Shown: one piece after another, positions 38,232 to 46,323 of the stretch
Layout of the letters: the number at the start of each line of letters is the position of its first letter
Numbering within the stretch: the first letter of the stretch is position 1
Assembly: GCA_944326135.1 (NCBI GenBank)
Contig: CALVCU010000015.1
Location: forward strand, 212,579-276,578
DNA length: 64,000 bases
DNA from: an uncultured Ligilactobacillus sp.
GTDB lineage: Bacteria; Bacillota; Bacilli; Lactobacillales; Lactobacillaceae
Direction of reading: 5' to 3'
The notes under the pieces: model-generated
The model's input: the letters and a program-made list of their open reading frames with translations, nothing else
Told to the model about the DNA's origin: nothing
The model's database searches: none
Translations under genes and position numbers: made by a program

Positions 38232-39161
38232 ATGGCTGATAAATATGATGTAATTGTAATTGGTGCAGGGCCTGGCGGAATGACTGCAGCACTTTATGCT
38301 TCACGTGCAAATTTGAAGGTAGCAATGCTTGATCGTGGAGTTTATGGAGGCCAAATGAATAATACTGCTGAAGTAGAAAATTACACTGGATTTAAATCTA
38401 TTTTGGGTCCAGATTTGGCAGAAGAAATGTATCAAAGTTCAATCCAATTTGGAGCAGATTTTGTTTATGGTAGTGTGCAAAAAATGACGGTTGATCAAGA
38501 TAATATAAAACATGTTATTACTGATAGTGGTGAGTTAGAGGCACCAGCAGTAGTAATTGCAACGGGTTCCCAATATCGCAAATTACAAATTCCAGGTGAA
38601 GAAGAATATAGTGGTAAAGGTGTATCATATTGTGCAGTCTGTGATGGTGCATTTTACCGTAATAAAAAAGTTACAGTTGTTGGTGGTGGAGATTCTGCTG
38701 TCGAAGAAAGTGCATATTTGGCAAAATTAGTTGACCATGTAAACGTTGTTCATCGACGTGATCAATTACGTGCACAAAAAATTTTACAAGACCGTGCTTT
38801 TGCTAATGATAAAATTGGATTCACATGGAATACAGTTGTAACAGAAATTGTGGGTGATGGCCAAAAAGTGACAGGTGTAATGACTCATAATAAAGATACA
38901 GGCAAGGATACATTGGTAGAGACAGATGGGATTTTTATCTATATTGGAAATGTACCAATGACTGAACCATTTAAAGATTTAGGAATTACAAATGAGCAAG
39001 GTTGGATTATTACAGATGATCAAATGAAAACCTCAATTCCTGGGGTCTTTGCAGTAGGAGATGTACGTGATAAAAAATTACGACAAATTACTACAGCAGT
39101 AGGCGATGGAGGAATTGCAGGACAAGGAACATTTGATTATTTAGAAAGTCTCAAGAATTAA
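38232..39161 (+). CDS. trxB: Thioredoxin reductase
   Basis: A 309-residue FAD/NADPH enzyme of the low-molecular-weight type. FAD-binding VIVIGAGPGGMTAALYASRA is at the N terminus, the redox pair CAVC is in VSYCAVCDGAF (about 135-138), the NADPH loop is VVGGGDSAVEESAYLAK and GVFAVGDVRDKKLRQ is the C-terminal FAD block. It recycles the thioredoxin encoded just upstream. GAGGTG precedes the ATG. It is full length with no odd features. Confidence 0.95.
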   Translation: MADKYDVIVIGAGPGGMTAALYASRANLKVAMLDRGVYGGQMNNTAEVENYTGFKSILGPDLAEEMYQSSIQFGADFVYGSVQKMTVDQDNIKHVITDSGELEAPAVVIATGSQYRKLQIPGEEEYSGKGVSYCAVCDGAFYRNKKVTVVGGGDSAVEESAYLAKLVDHVNVVHRRDQLRAQKILQDRAFANDKIGFTWNTVVTEIVGDGQKVTGVMTHNKDTGKDTLVETDGIFIYIGNVPMTEPFKDLGITNEQGWIITDDQMKTSIPGVFAVGDVRDKKLRQITTAVGDGGIAGQGTFDYLESLKN

Positions 39162-39175
39162 TATAAAATACGGAA

Positions 39176-39220
39176 GTTAAATCCGAACAATCATTTTACA
39201 TTGTTCGGATTTAACTTTTT
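39176..39220 (+). terminator. trxAB terminator made of inverted PurBoxes
   Basis: GTTAAATCCGAACAAT (39176-39191) pairs perfectly with 39200-39215 around an 8-base loop, then TTTTT. Each arm contains AAATCCGAACAAT or its complement, a 13 of 13 match to the PurR box AWWWCCGAACWWT. The element can therefore be both an RNA terminator and a PurR site for the purine permease gene that follows. Confidence 0.8.
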
Positions 39221-39265
39221 ATTTTTTAAGTTTTTAATTAAAAAACGCTTTCTATAAATTTATTA

Positions 39266-39294
39266 TTTACAAACCTTAATCGATAATGTATATT
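39266..39294 (+). promoter_or_regulatory. Purine permease promoter
   Basis: TTTACA (39266-39271), a 17-base spacer and TATATT (39289-39294) lie 63 bases before the TTG start. The paired PurBoxes end about 50 bases upstream of the -35, an activator-like distance. A half box, AATGTTCGTGTTT (39327-39339), lies in the leader. Confidence 0.55.
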
Positions 39295-39357
39295 TATCTT
39301 TGTAATTTACAATAATTCTTTAATTTAATGTTCGTGTTTACAAAGGAGTGTTTATCT

Positions 39358-40665
39358 TTGAAAGGTATTGCAAATTATTTTGAGTTTGATCGGTTACATA
39401 CGAATTTTAAGCGTGAAATAATCGCTGGTTGTACGACTTTCGTGTCGATGGCTTACATTTTGTTTGTTAATCCGACAATTTTAGGAGCTTCTGGCATGAA
39501 TCAAGGAGCTGTATTTACAGCTACTGCATTATCTGCTGCATTTGCTTGTTTAGTAATGGGATTATATGCTAAATATCCTTTTGCTTCAGCACCAAGTCTA
39601 GGTATTAACGCATTCTTTGCATATTCAGTATGTATCGAAATGCATATTCCTTGGCAAACTGCTTTAGCTGGTGTTTTTGTAGCATCAATTATTTTCTTAT
39701 TACTTACAGTTTTAAAACTTCGTGAAACAATTATTAATTCTATTCCAGTTGATTTGAAATATGCAATTTCAAGTGGTATTGGATTGTTTATCGCATTTGT
39801 TGGATTAAAAGACGGTGGTTTGATTGTTGCTGATAAATCAACTTTAGTAGCTTTAGGAGATATTAAAGGTGTTGTATGGGTAACATTATTCGGATTATTA
39901 GTAACTGTAATCTTAATGTTATTAAATGTTCCAGGTGCAATCTTCATTGGAATGGTTGCAGGTGCAATTTTTGGAATGTTCTCAGGATACATTTCAATGC
40001 CAAAGAGCTTTATTTCAAGTATTCCAAGTTTGGAACCTACATTTGGAGTTGCTCTTAGAAATATTGGTCATATAAATACAATGCAAATGTGGATTGTTGT
40101 CTTTACATTTTTATTGGTTACATTCTTTGATACTACAGGAACATTAATTGGATTAGCTCAACAAGGTGGTTTTATGAAAGATAATAAGATGCCACGTGTT
40201 GGTAAAGCTTTGATGGCTGATTCAACAGGAATGATGGTTGGTTCGGTTTTAGGAACATCACCAGTTAGTGCTTATATTGAATCCTCTGCTGGAATTGCAG
40301 TAGGTGGACGTTCAGGTTTCACAGTTGTCATAACCGGATTATTATTCATTGTGGGAATGTTCTTCTCACCATTGTTAGCAGTAGCAACTTCACAAGTAAC
40401 AGCACCAGCTTTAATTATTGTAGGTGTATTAATGGCTCAAAATACAGCTAAAATCAATTGGAGTAAATTAGAAATTGCTATTCCTGCTTTCTTGATTTTA
40501 ATTGGTATGCCTTTAACATATAGTATTGCAGATGGATTAGCATTAGGATTTGTTGCTTATCCTATTACAATGATTGCTGCAAAGAAATGGAAAGACGTTC
40601 CATTATTAATGTATGTATTATTCTTTGTATTCATTGCATACTTTGCAATTTTAGGCTTTAAATAA
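39358..40665 (+). CDS. AzgA/PbuG-type purine base permease
   Basis: A 435-residue NCS2-family transporter of the AzgA/PbuG/PbuO branch, which takes up hypoxanthine, guanine or adenine with protons. It has about 12-14 membrane segments. Signatures are REIIAGCTTFVSMAYILFVNP at the start, the central TFFDTTGTLIGLAQQ and LGTSPVSAYIESSAGIAVGGRSG. TTG 39358 follows AAAGGAGTG and gives MKGIANYFEFDRLHTNFKRE as in relatives; ATG 39328 lies before the binding site. No purine riboswitch is seen; upstream PurBoxes suggest PurR control. Confidence 0.9.
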   Translation: MKGIANYFEFDRLHTNFKREIIAGCTTFVSMAYILFVNPTILGASGMNQGAVFTATALSAAFACLVMGLYAKYPFASAPSLGINAFFAYSVCIEMHIPWQTALAGVFVASIIFLLLTVLKLRETIINSIPVDLKYAISSGIGLFIAFVGLKDGGLIVADKSTLVALGDIKGVVWVTLFGLLVTVILMLLNVPGAIFIGMVAGAIFGMFSGYISMPKSFISSIPSLEPTFGVALRNIGHINTMQMWIVVFTFLLVTFFDTTGTLIGLAQQGGFMKDNKMPRVGKALMADSTGMMVGSVLGTSPVSAYIESSAGIAVGGRSGFTVVITGLLFIVGMFFSPLLAVATSQVTAPALIIVGVLMAQNTAKINWSKLEIAIPAFLILIGMPLTYSIADGLALGFVAYPITMIAAKKWKDVPLLMYVLFFVFIAYFAILGFK

Positions 40666-40753
40666 TTAGAAAGAATAATGAATAGATTATAGGATTTTAA
40701 TATTTATTTTTATTTTAACTGCTTTTTTGTATAATAGTGCTTGAGGTGTACTT

Positions 40754-41182
40754 ATGTTAAAGATTAAAAAAACAGTTAATCTTGATCAGGAATTGTATAA
40801 AGATGCTGTTTCAATTAGAGAACAAGTCTTCGTTAGTGAACAAGGTATCCCAATTGAATTAGAAATGCAAGGTGAAAATGGTCCTTGTTATTATGTAGGA
40901 TATGTAAATGATGTTCCAGTTGCGACTGTTCGTGTTGTGCTTGATGGACAACAATGGATAATCCAACGAATGGCAGTATTGCCAGATTGGAGAAATCGTC
41001 ATTTTGGTTCAAAAATTATCGAAGCAATTGAACATGATGCAAAAGAAAATCATGTAAATAAAATTACATTACATGCTCAAGACAATGCGGAAAAGTTTTA
41101 TCAAAAACTAGGGTATAAAATACAAGGTGAGAGTTTTAATGAAGTTGAAATTCCTCATCATGTGATGACAAAAGAATTGTAA
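40754..41182 (+). CDS. GNAT-family N-acetyltransferase
   Basis: A 142-residue single-domain acetyltransferase of the YjcF/ElaA-like type. The acetyl-CoA loop is RMAVLPDWRNRHFGSKIIEAIEHDA (motif A), and the C-terminal FYQKLGYKIQGE block is typical. It begins with SIREQVFVSEQGIP, as in that subgroup. The substrate is unknown. GAGGTG precedes the ATG, with a TATAAT-like -10 about 20 bases upstream. It stands before the structured RNA region of lemA. Confidence 0.8.
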   Translation: MLKIKKTVNLDQELYKDAVSIREQVFVSEQGIPIELEMQGENGPCYYVGYVNDVPVATVRVVLDGQQWIIQRMAVLPDWRNRHFGSKIIEAIEHDAKENHVNKITLHAQDNAEKFYQKLGYKIQGESFNEVEIPHHVMTKEL

Positions 41183-41206
41183 ATTTGATAATTACATGTT
41201 ATTATA

Positions 41207-41345
41207 ACGCTGTGCGATGAGTCGAGAATAGCCAATAGTATTTTTACTATCGTGTTGCGGCACAAGGCTAAATCGAATGGCACACATAAACTGCCGGATT
41301 GCAGCGTGTGATCTATTTTTAATGTGGATAAAAAATAGATTATTT
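41207..41345 (+). ncRNA. Candidate structured RNA or riboswitch before lemA
   Basis: A nested, multi-branched fold can be drawn by hand. ACGCTG (207-212) pairs with CAGCGT (302-307) as a closing stem. Inside it are CGAT/ATCG (215-218, 272-275) and TAGCC/GGCTA (229-233, 266-270). Hairpins are ATAGTA-TTTT-TACTAT, GTGT-TGCG-GCAC (UNCG loop) and GGCA/TGCC (279-295); all offsets are from 41000. An AT-rich hairpin (41311-41340) follows. I do not recognise the class. Confidence 0.6.
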
Positions 41346-41373
41346 TGATGTTAGTTATCAAAGTACCAACAAG

Positions 41374-41410
41374 AGGTGTGAGAACTAATTGTTCTCACAC
41401 CTTATTTTAT
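41374..41410 (+). terminator. Terminator hairpin in the lemA leader
   Basis: AGGTGTGAGAAC pairs perfectly with GTTCTCACACCT (41391-41402) around TAATT, then TATTTTAT. It ends 19 bases before the lemA ATG, so it must be bypassed for lemA-htpX expression unless an unseen promoter lies inside it. GTGTGA at 41306-41311 could pair with TCACAC in its 3' arm. Confidence 0.85.
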
Positions 41411-41428
41411 AATAGATGGAGTGGGAAA

Positions 41429-41983
41429 ATGATTTTTATTATTTTAATAATTTTATTAGTTGTTATTATTGGTGGATATGTTATTTTATACAATAATTTG
41501 CAAACTGCAAAGGTTAATACAGAAGAGGCTTGGAGTCAAATTGATGTTCAGTTACAACGTAGAAATGACTTAATTCCTAATTTAGTAGAAGCCACTAAAG
41601 GATATGCTAAGCATGAACGTGAAACGTTTGAAGAAGTTGTTAAATTAAGAAATAAAATTATGACATTGCCTGCTGATGCACATCAAGAAAAAATGGAAAT
41701 TTCTAACCAGTTAACAGATGCTTTAAAATCAATTTTTGCACTTTCTGAAAATTATCCTGATTTAAAAGCTAGTCAACAATTTTCACAATTACAAGAAGAA
41801 CTAACGAATACTGAAAATAAAATTGCATACTCACGGCAACTATTTAATAGTTCTGCAGCAATTTTTAATAAAAAGTTGGTAGTCTTTCCATCAAATTTGG
41901 TGGCTAAATTTAGTCATTTAACTAAGATAGATTATTTACAAGTCCCTCAAGATGTTAAAGATGTGCCACAAATTCATTTTTAG
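41429..41983 (+). CDS. lemA: LemA family membrane protein
   Basis: A 184-residue LemA protein. One N-terminal membrane helix (2-22, extremely Ile/Val-rich) is followed by a long helical bundle with the signature QLQRRNDLIPNLVEATKGYAKHE. ATG 41429 with GGAGTGGG upstream replaces a longer frame that would run through the terminator hairpin. The function is unclear; LemA and HtpX are frequently neighbours and act in membrane quality control or stress. The htpX gene follows after 14 bases. Confidence 0.9.
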   Translation: MIFIILIILLVVIIGGYVILYNNLQTAKVNTEEAWSQIDVQLQRRNDLIPNLVEATKGYAKHERETFEEVVKLRNKIMTLPADAHQEKMEISNQLTDALKSIFALSENYPDLKASQQFSQLQEELTNTENKIAYSRQLFNSSAAIFNKKLVVFPSNLVAKFSHLTKIDYLQVPQDVKDVPQIHF

Positions 41984-41997
41984 AAGAAGGAATTTAG

Positions 41998-42888
41998 ATG
42001 CTTTATCAACAAATTGCCCGAAATAAGAGAAAAACGATTTATGTAATGATTGGTTTCTATATGTTAGTTGGATTAATGGGAGCAGCACTTGGCTATTTCT
42101 GTTATGGCAGACCTTCAGTTGGAATTGCGATAGCAATTGGAATTGGAATTGGAATCTTCTATATGATTACAACATTGAGTCAATCGACACAGATTGTTAT
42201 GAAAATGAATAATGCACATCAAGTTACGGAACAACAAGCCCCAGAACTATATCATGTTGTTGAAGATATGGCAATGGTGGCAAAAGTTCCAATGCCAGAG
42301 GTATATATTATTGATGATCCTAGTCCCAATGCATTTGCTACTGGACCTGATCCAGAACACGCAGCTGTTGCCGCTACTTCAGGTTTACTTCAACGATTAA
42401 ATCGTGAAGAACTTGAAGGTGTTATGGGACATGAAATTAGCCATATTCGAAACTATGATATTAGATTGCAATCAACTGCTTTAGCATTAGTATCTGTAAT
42501 TTCATATTTAGCTAATTTTAGTGTAAATTCTATTTTCTGGGGAAGAGTTAATCGTGATGATGATGAAAATAATAATTCAGCGATTATTGCGATGATTCTA
42601 TCTCTTTTAACATTAATTTTAGTGCCACTTGCAGCATCGCTTGCACAAATGGCACTATCAAGAAATCGAGAATATTTGGCAGATGCTTCTGCAATTGAAC
42701 TTACTAGAAATCCGCAAGGCTTAATAAATGCACTAAAAAAGATTTCTAATAGTGAGCCAATGAAAAATGCTAATACAAGTAGCGCTTCATTGTATATTGC
42801 AGATCCATTCAAAAAAGATAATTGGGCACATTTATTCGATACTCATCCTCCAATTGACCAAAGAATTAAACGGTTAGAAGAAATGTAG
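41998..42888 (+). CDS. htpX: HtpX-type membrane zinc protease
   Basis: A 296-residue M48 metallopeptidase that cuts misfolded membrane proteins. Two N-terminal helices (15-33, 40-58) precede the catalytic domain. Zinc ligands are His145 and His149 (HEISH, with Glu146 catalytic) and Glu225 in [11 protein letters not shown]. Another hydrophobic pair lies at 160-180 and 195-220. AAGGAATT precedes the ATG. It is co-transcribed with lemA and closed by a long hairpin. Confidence 0.94.
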   Translation: MLYQQIARNKRKTIYVMIGFYMLVGLMGAALGYFCYGRPSVGIAIAIGIGIGIFYMITTLSQSTQIVMKMNNAHQVTEQQAPELYHVVEDMAMVAKVPMPEVYIIDDPSPNAFATGPDPEHAAVAATSGLLQRLNREELEGVMGHEISHIRNYDIRLQSTALALVSVISYLANFSVNSIFWGRVNRDDDENNNSAIIAMILSLLTLILVPLAASLAQMALSRNREYLADASAIELTRNPQGLINALKKISNSEPMKNANTSSASLYIADPFKKDNWAHLFDTHPPIDQRIKRLEEM

Positions 42889-42900
42889 TATTTATTAAAT

Positions 42901-42961
42901 GAAAAGATGCAAATGGATTATAAAGCTTTTTTTCGCTTTGACTTTCATTTGCATCTTTTTC
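42901..42961 (+). terminator. lemA-htpX terminator
   Basis: GAAAAGATGCAAATG (42901-42915) pairs with CATTTGCATCTTTTTC (42946-42961), with an inner AAAGC/GCTTT hairpin and a T-run. The structure spans about 60 bases. Confidence 0.85.
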
Positions 42962-43062
42962 AATTTTGTAATATCGATGAAGAATATCTTGGAATGTGGT
43001 ACAATTACATAGAATTATGTGCAGTTTTAGAAAACTTATTACTGAAAGGAAGAGCAGATTTT

Positions 43063-44439
43063 ATGAAGATGCAATTATCAGAAATTGCGCGGGTGTTAGA
43101 AATTGAAGATATTCCTAATGATTGGCAGAATATTACCATCACTAGTGTTAGCTTTGATAGTCGGAAAATGAAAGAAGGAGCTTTATTTGTCCCTTTGAAA
43201 GGTGAGCATGATGGACATCAATACATTCAAAATGCAATTGATGCAAATGCACAAGCAACACTTTGGCAAAAAGATCACCGTGCAATACCTACTGAAATAC
43301 CTGCATTAGTAGTGGATGATACTCTTGAAGCATTACAAAAATTAGCAAAGTATTATTTGCAAAAGATTAATCCGCAAGTGGTTGCTGTTACTGGAAGTAA
43401 CGGAAAAACAACTACAAAAGACATGATTGCTGCTGTCTTAAAAACACAATATAACGTTACAAAAACGTTTGAAAACTTCAACAATGAAATTGGGGTCCCA
43501 ATTACATGTTTATCAATGGAACCTAATACAGAAGTATTAGTTGTTGAAATGGGAATGGATCGATTCGAACAATTAGATAAATTAAGTCACTTAGTAGATC
43601 CAGATGTAGCCGTTATTACTATGATTGGTGAGGCACATATTGAGTTCTTTGGAACACGTGATAAAATTGCAGATGCTAAAATGGAAATTACTCATGGATT
43701 AAAAGAAGATGGCGTATTAGTTTACAATGGCGATGAACCTTTATTACATGAGCGTGCACAGAAAATTGTACAAGAAACGCAAACATTTGGACTAAACAAT
43801 AATGATGATGATTTAACTGCAGAAAACATAAAGAGTTTTGAAACTCGTACGACTTTTGATGTTCCTGAATTAAATCACACATCATTTGAAATTCCTATGT
43901 TAGGGGATTATAACGTAAAAAATGCCCTTGCATCGCTTTTAGTAGGTCGTTTAATGCATATTTCAACAGAAAATATGCAGTTAGCACTAAAAGATTTTGC
44001 ACTAACTAAAAATAGAACTGAATGGGTACAAGGTGCTTTAGGAGAACAAATTTTAAGCGATGTTTATAATTCAAATCCTACAGCAGTTAAAGCAGTTTTG
44101 AATTCTTTTGAAAAAGTCGAAACAAAGGGTAAAAGAATTGTATTATTAGGTGACATGCTTGAATTAGGTGAAAAATCTGCAGAAATGCATGCTTCTTTAG
44201 CTCAAGAAATTAATCCTGATAAGATTGATGAAGTTTACTTATATGGTAATGAAATTAGAATTTTGGCAGATCAATTAGGAGCAAAAATGCCTGCTAAAAG
44301 AATTCATTATTTCCCATTGGGAACACAGGAGCAAATGATTGAAAATCTTAAAGCATCAATTACTAAAGATGACGTAATTATGCTAAAAGGTAGTCATGGA
44401 ATGCACTTAGAAAATGTTTTACAAGCATTAAAAAAATAA
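43063..44439 (+). CDS. murF: UDP-MurNAc-tripeptide D-Ala-D-Ala ligase
   Basis: A 458-residue Mur ligase that adds D-Ala-D-Ala to the UDP-MurNAc tripeptide, finishing the cytoplasmic cell-wall precursor. Domain 1 has SVSFDSRKMKEGALFVPLKGEHDGHQY, the ATP loop is AVTGSNGKTTTKDM (about 115-128) and later blocks are NFNNEIGVPIT and SDVYNSNPTAVKA. ATG 43063 follows AAAGGAAGAG; the longer frame runs back through the htpX terminator. A TGGTACAAT extended -10 lies about 60 bases upstream. It heads the murF-cshA-acpS-alr-mazF run. Confidence 0.94.
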   Translation: MKMQLSEIARVLEIEDIPNDWQNITITSVSFDSRKMKEGALFVPLKGEHDGHQYIQNAIDANAQATLWQKDHRAIPTEIPALVVDDTLEALQKLAKYYLQKINPQVVAVTGSNGKTTTKDMIAAVLKTQYNVTKTFENFNNEIGVPITCLSMEPNTEVLVVEMGMDRFEQLDKLSHLVDPDVAVITMIGEAHIEFFGTRDKIADAKMEITHGLKEDGVLVYNGDEPLLHERAQKIVQETQTFGLNNNDDDLTAENIKSFETRTTFDVPELNHTSFEIPMLGDYNVKNALASLLVGRLMHISTENMQLALKDFALTKNRTEWVQGALGEQILSDVYNSNPTAVKAVLNSFEKVETKGKRIVLLGDMLELGEKSAEMHASLAQEINPDKIDEVYLYGNEIRILADQLGAKMPAKRIHYFPLGTQEQMIENLKASITKDDVIMLKGSHGMHLENVLQALKK

Positions 44440-44469
44440 TATTTATAGAGCAGAATTGAGGAGATTTGG

Positions 44470-45942
44470 TTGAATTTTAATGATTTAGGTTTGGATGAAC
44501 AAATGTTATCAGCAGTTGAACGAACAGGGTTTGAAACTGCAACTCCAATCCAAGAAAAAACAATTCCATTAGTTTTAAGTGGAATAGATGTAATTGGTCA
44601 AGCACAAACAGGAACAGGGAAAACGGCTGCTTTTGGTTTGCCATTACTACAAAAAATAGATTATTCTAAAAAACAAATTCAAGCTTTAGTAATTTCTCCT
44701 ACTAGAGAATTAGCGATTCAAACACAAGAAGAGATATATAAATTAGGTAAAGAAAAACGAGCTAAAGTTCAGGTCGTGTATGGTGGGGCAAATATTTCAC
44801 GCCAAATTAAGCAATTAAAAAATTATCCTCCTCATATTTTAGTAGGAACTCCTGGAAGACTTTTGGATCATATTAAAAGACATACAGCTGATTTGTCAGC
44901 AGTCAAAATGTTAGTTTTAGATGAAGCTGATGAAATGCTTGATATGGGATTTTTAGATGATATTGAAAATATTATTAAAAATGTACCCAAAGAACGTCAG
45001 ACTTTATTGTTTTCAGCAACTATGCCTAAATCCATTCTTAATATTGGAAAAAAATTTATGCATGATCCAGAAATTGTAAAAATCAAAGCAAAACAATTAA
45101 CTACTGATTTAGTTGATCAATATTTTGTAAAAGTACGTGATAATGAGAAATTTGATGTAATGACACGTATTTTAGATGTACAATCTCCGGATTTAACAAT
45201 TGTGTTTGGAAGAACAAAACGACGCGTAGATGAGTTATCTCGAGGATTAGAAATTCGTGGTTATAATGCCGCTGGTATCCATGGTGATTTATCTCAACAA
45301 CAACGAAGCGAAGTATTGAAAAAATTTAAAAATGGTTCGCTTGATATTTTAGTTGCTACAGATGTTGCAGCTCGTGGTTTAGATATTTCAGGCGTAAGTC
45401 ACGTATATAATTATGATATACCTCAAGATCCAGAAAGTTATGTACACAGAATTGGAAGAACAGGTAGAGCTGGTAAGCATGGAATTTCAGTTACTTTTGT
45501 AACACCACATGAGATGGATTATTTACGTGTAATTGAAAACTTAACTAAAAAACGAATGATTCCAATGAGACCACCAACAGAAAAAGAAGCATTTGCTGGG
45601 CAAATGTCAGCAGCTGTAGAGGAAATTGGAACATTAATTGAACAAACTGATTCTGAAAAATATTTAAAGACTGCAGACCAATTATTGGAAGAATATAGTG
45701 CTTTAGATATCGCATGTGCTTTATTAAATAGCGTTTCTAAAGAAGATGCAAGTTCAACACCAGTGAAAATTACTCCAGAACGACCATTACCAAGAAGAAA
45801 GAAAAGACAATCATTTTCTAAAAAGAAAAAATATGGTAATTCTAAGCGAAGCCAAGGCAGACGTTATCGTCATGAATATGATAAGCAACGTGAAAATAAG
45901 AGAAAGCCAAAGTATAAGATTCGTAAAAAAAGTCGGGGATAA
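44470..45942 (+). CDS. cshA: DEAD-box RNA helicase CshA
   Basis: A 490-residue ATP-dependent RNA helicase. Q motif TPIQEKTIP, Walker A AQTGTGKT (about 45-52), DEAD (about 153-156), SAT, ARGLD and HRIGRTGRAG are all present. The C-terminal 60 residues are very basic (RRKKRQSFSKKKKYGNSK) and bind RNA. Relatives act in mRNA decay and cold-stress ribosome assembly. It starts at TTG 44470 after GAGGAGA. Position between murF and acpS matches Bacillus. Confidence 0.94.
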   Translation: MNFNDLGLDEQMLSAVERTGFETATPIQEKTIPLVLSGIDVIGQAQTGTGKTAAFGLPLLQKIDYSKKQIQALVISPTRELAIQTQEEIYKLGKEKRAKVQVVYGGANISRQIKQLKNYPPHILVGTPGRLLDHIKRHTADLSAVKMLVLDEADEMLDMGFLDDIENIIKNVPKERQTLLFSATMPKSILNIGKKFMHDPEIVKIKAKQLTTDLVDQYFVKVRDNEKFDVMTRILDVQSPDLTIVFGRTKRRVDELSRGLEIRGYNAAGIHGDLSQQQRSEVLKKFKNGSLDILVATDVAARGLDISGVSHVYNYDIPQDPESYVHRIGRTGRAGKHGISVTFVTPHEMDYLRVIENLTKKRMIPMRPPTEKEAFAGQMSAAVEEIGTLIEQTDSEKYLKTADQLLEEYSALDIACALLNSVSKEDASSTPVKITPERPLPRRKKRQSFSKKKKYGNSKRSQGRRYRHEYDKQRENKRKPKYKIRKKSRG

Positions 45943-45944
45943 TC

Positions 45945-46307
45945 ATGATTTATGGGCTAGGTGTTGATATTACAGAAATTGAACGAGTACATAAAATTCG
46001 TCAGAAAAATGAAAAATTTATAACTAAAGTATTAACTGATAACGAGTTTGACTTTTATCAAAATTTAACTGAAAAAAGAAAAGATGAGTTTTTAACTGGA
46101 CGATTTTCTGTAAAAGAATCATATAGTAAAGCATTAGGAACAGGAATTGGAAAATATGTGACCTTTAAGGATTTAGAAATTCTTGATAATGAGTGGGGAA
46201 AACCAGAATTTAAAAAGCATCCATATAGTGAAAAATTGAATGCACATGTTTCAATTTCGCATACCGATGAATTAGTGATGACAGAAGTTATTTTAGAAAA
46301 AAAATAG
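45945..46307 (+). CDS. acpS: Holo-acyl-carrier-protein synthase
   Basis: A 120-residue trimeric phosphopantetheinyl transferase that activates acyl carrier protein for fatty acid synthesis. Metal and CoA residues are in GLGVDITEIERV (Asp8) and FSVKESYSKALGTGI (Glu-Lys-Ala block; GRFSVKE). The C-terminal HVSISHTDELVMTEVI is typical. Its ATG is 2 bases after the helicase stop, and alr follows by 16 bases, so it is embedded in an operon. Confidence 0.94.
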   Translation: MIYGLGVDITEIERVHKIRQKNEKFITKVLTDNEFDFYQNLTEKRKDEFLTGRFSVKESYSKALGTGIGKYVTFKDLEILDNEWGKPEFKKHPYSEKLNAHVSISHTDELVMTEVILEKK

Positions 46308-46323
46308 GAAAGGGACGTTTCAA

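Noticed and set aside
39221..39357. Purine riboswitch before the purine permease
   Set aside because: The conserved TATAAT...loop-loop core is absent, while PurBox matches are present instead.
39501..39992. Long minus-strand open frame inside the permease gene
   Set aside because: It is a shadow of the hydrophobic coding strand, without a ribosome binding site or protein-like composition. The same applies to other antisense frames in this window.
41211..41230. Hammerhead-like GATGAG...GAGAA segment in the lemA leader
   Set aside because: The CUGAUGA/GAAA core and the cleavage stem are not present in the right arrangement.
41158..41361. A 67-codon minus-strand open frame across the lemA leader
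   Set aside because: No ribosome binding site, no family resemblance, and it overlaps the structured RNA whose pairing explains the sequence better.
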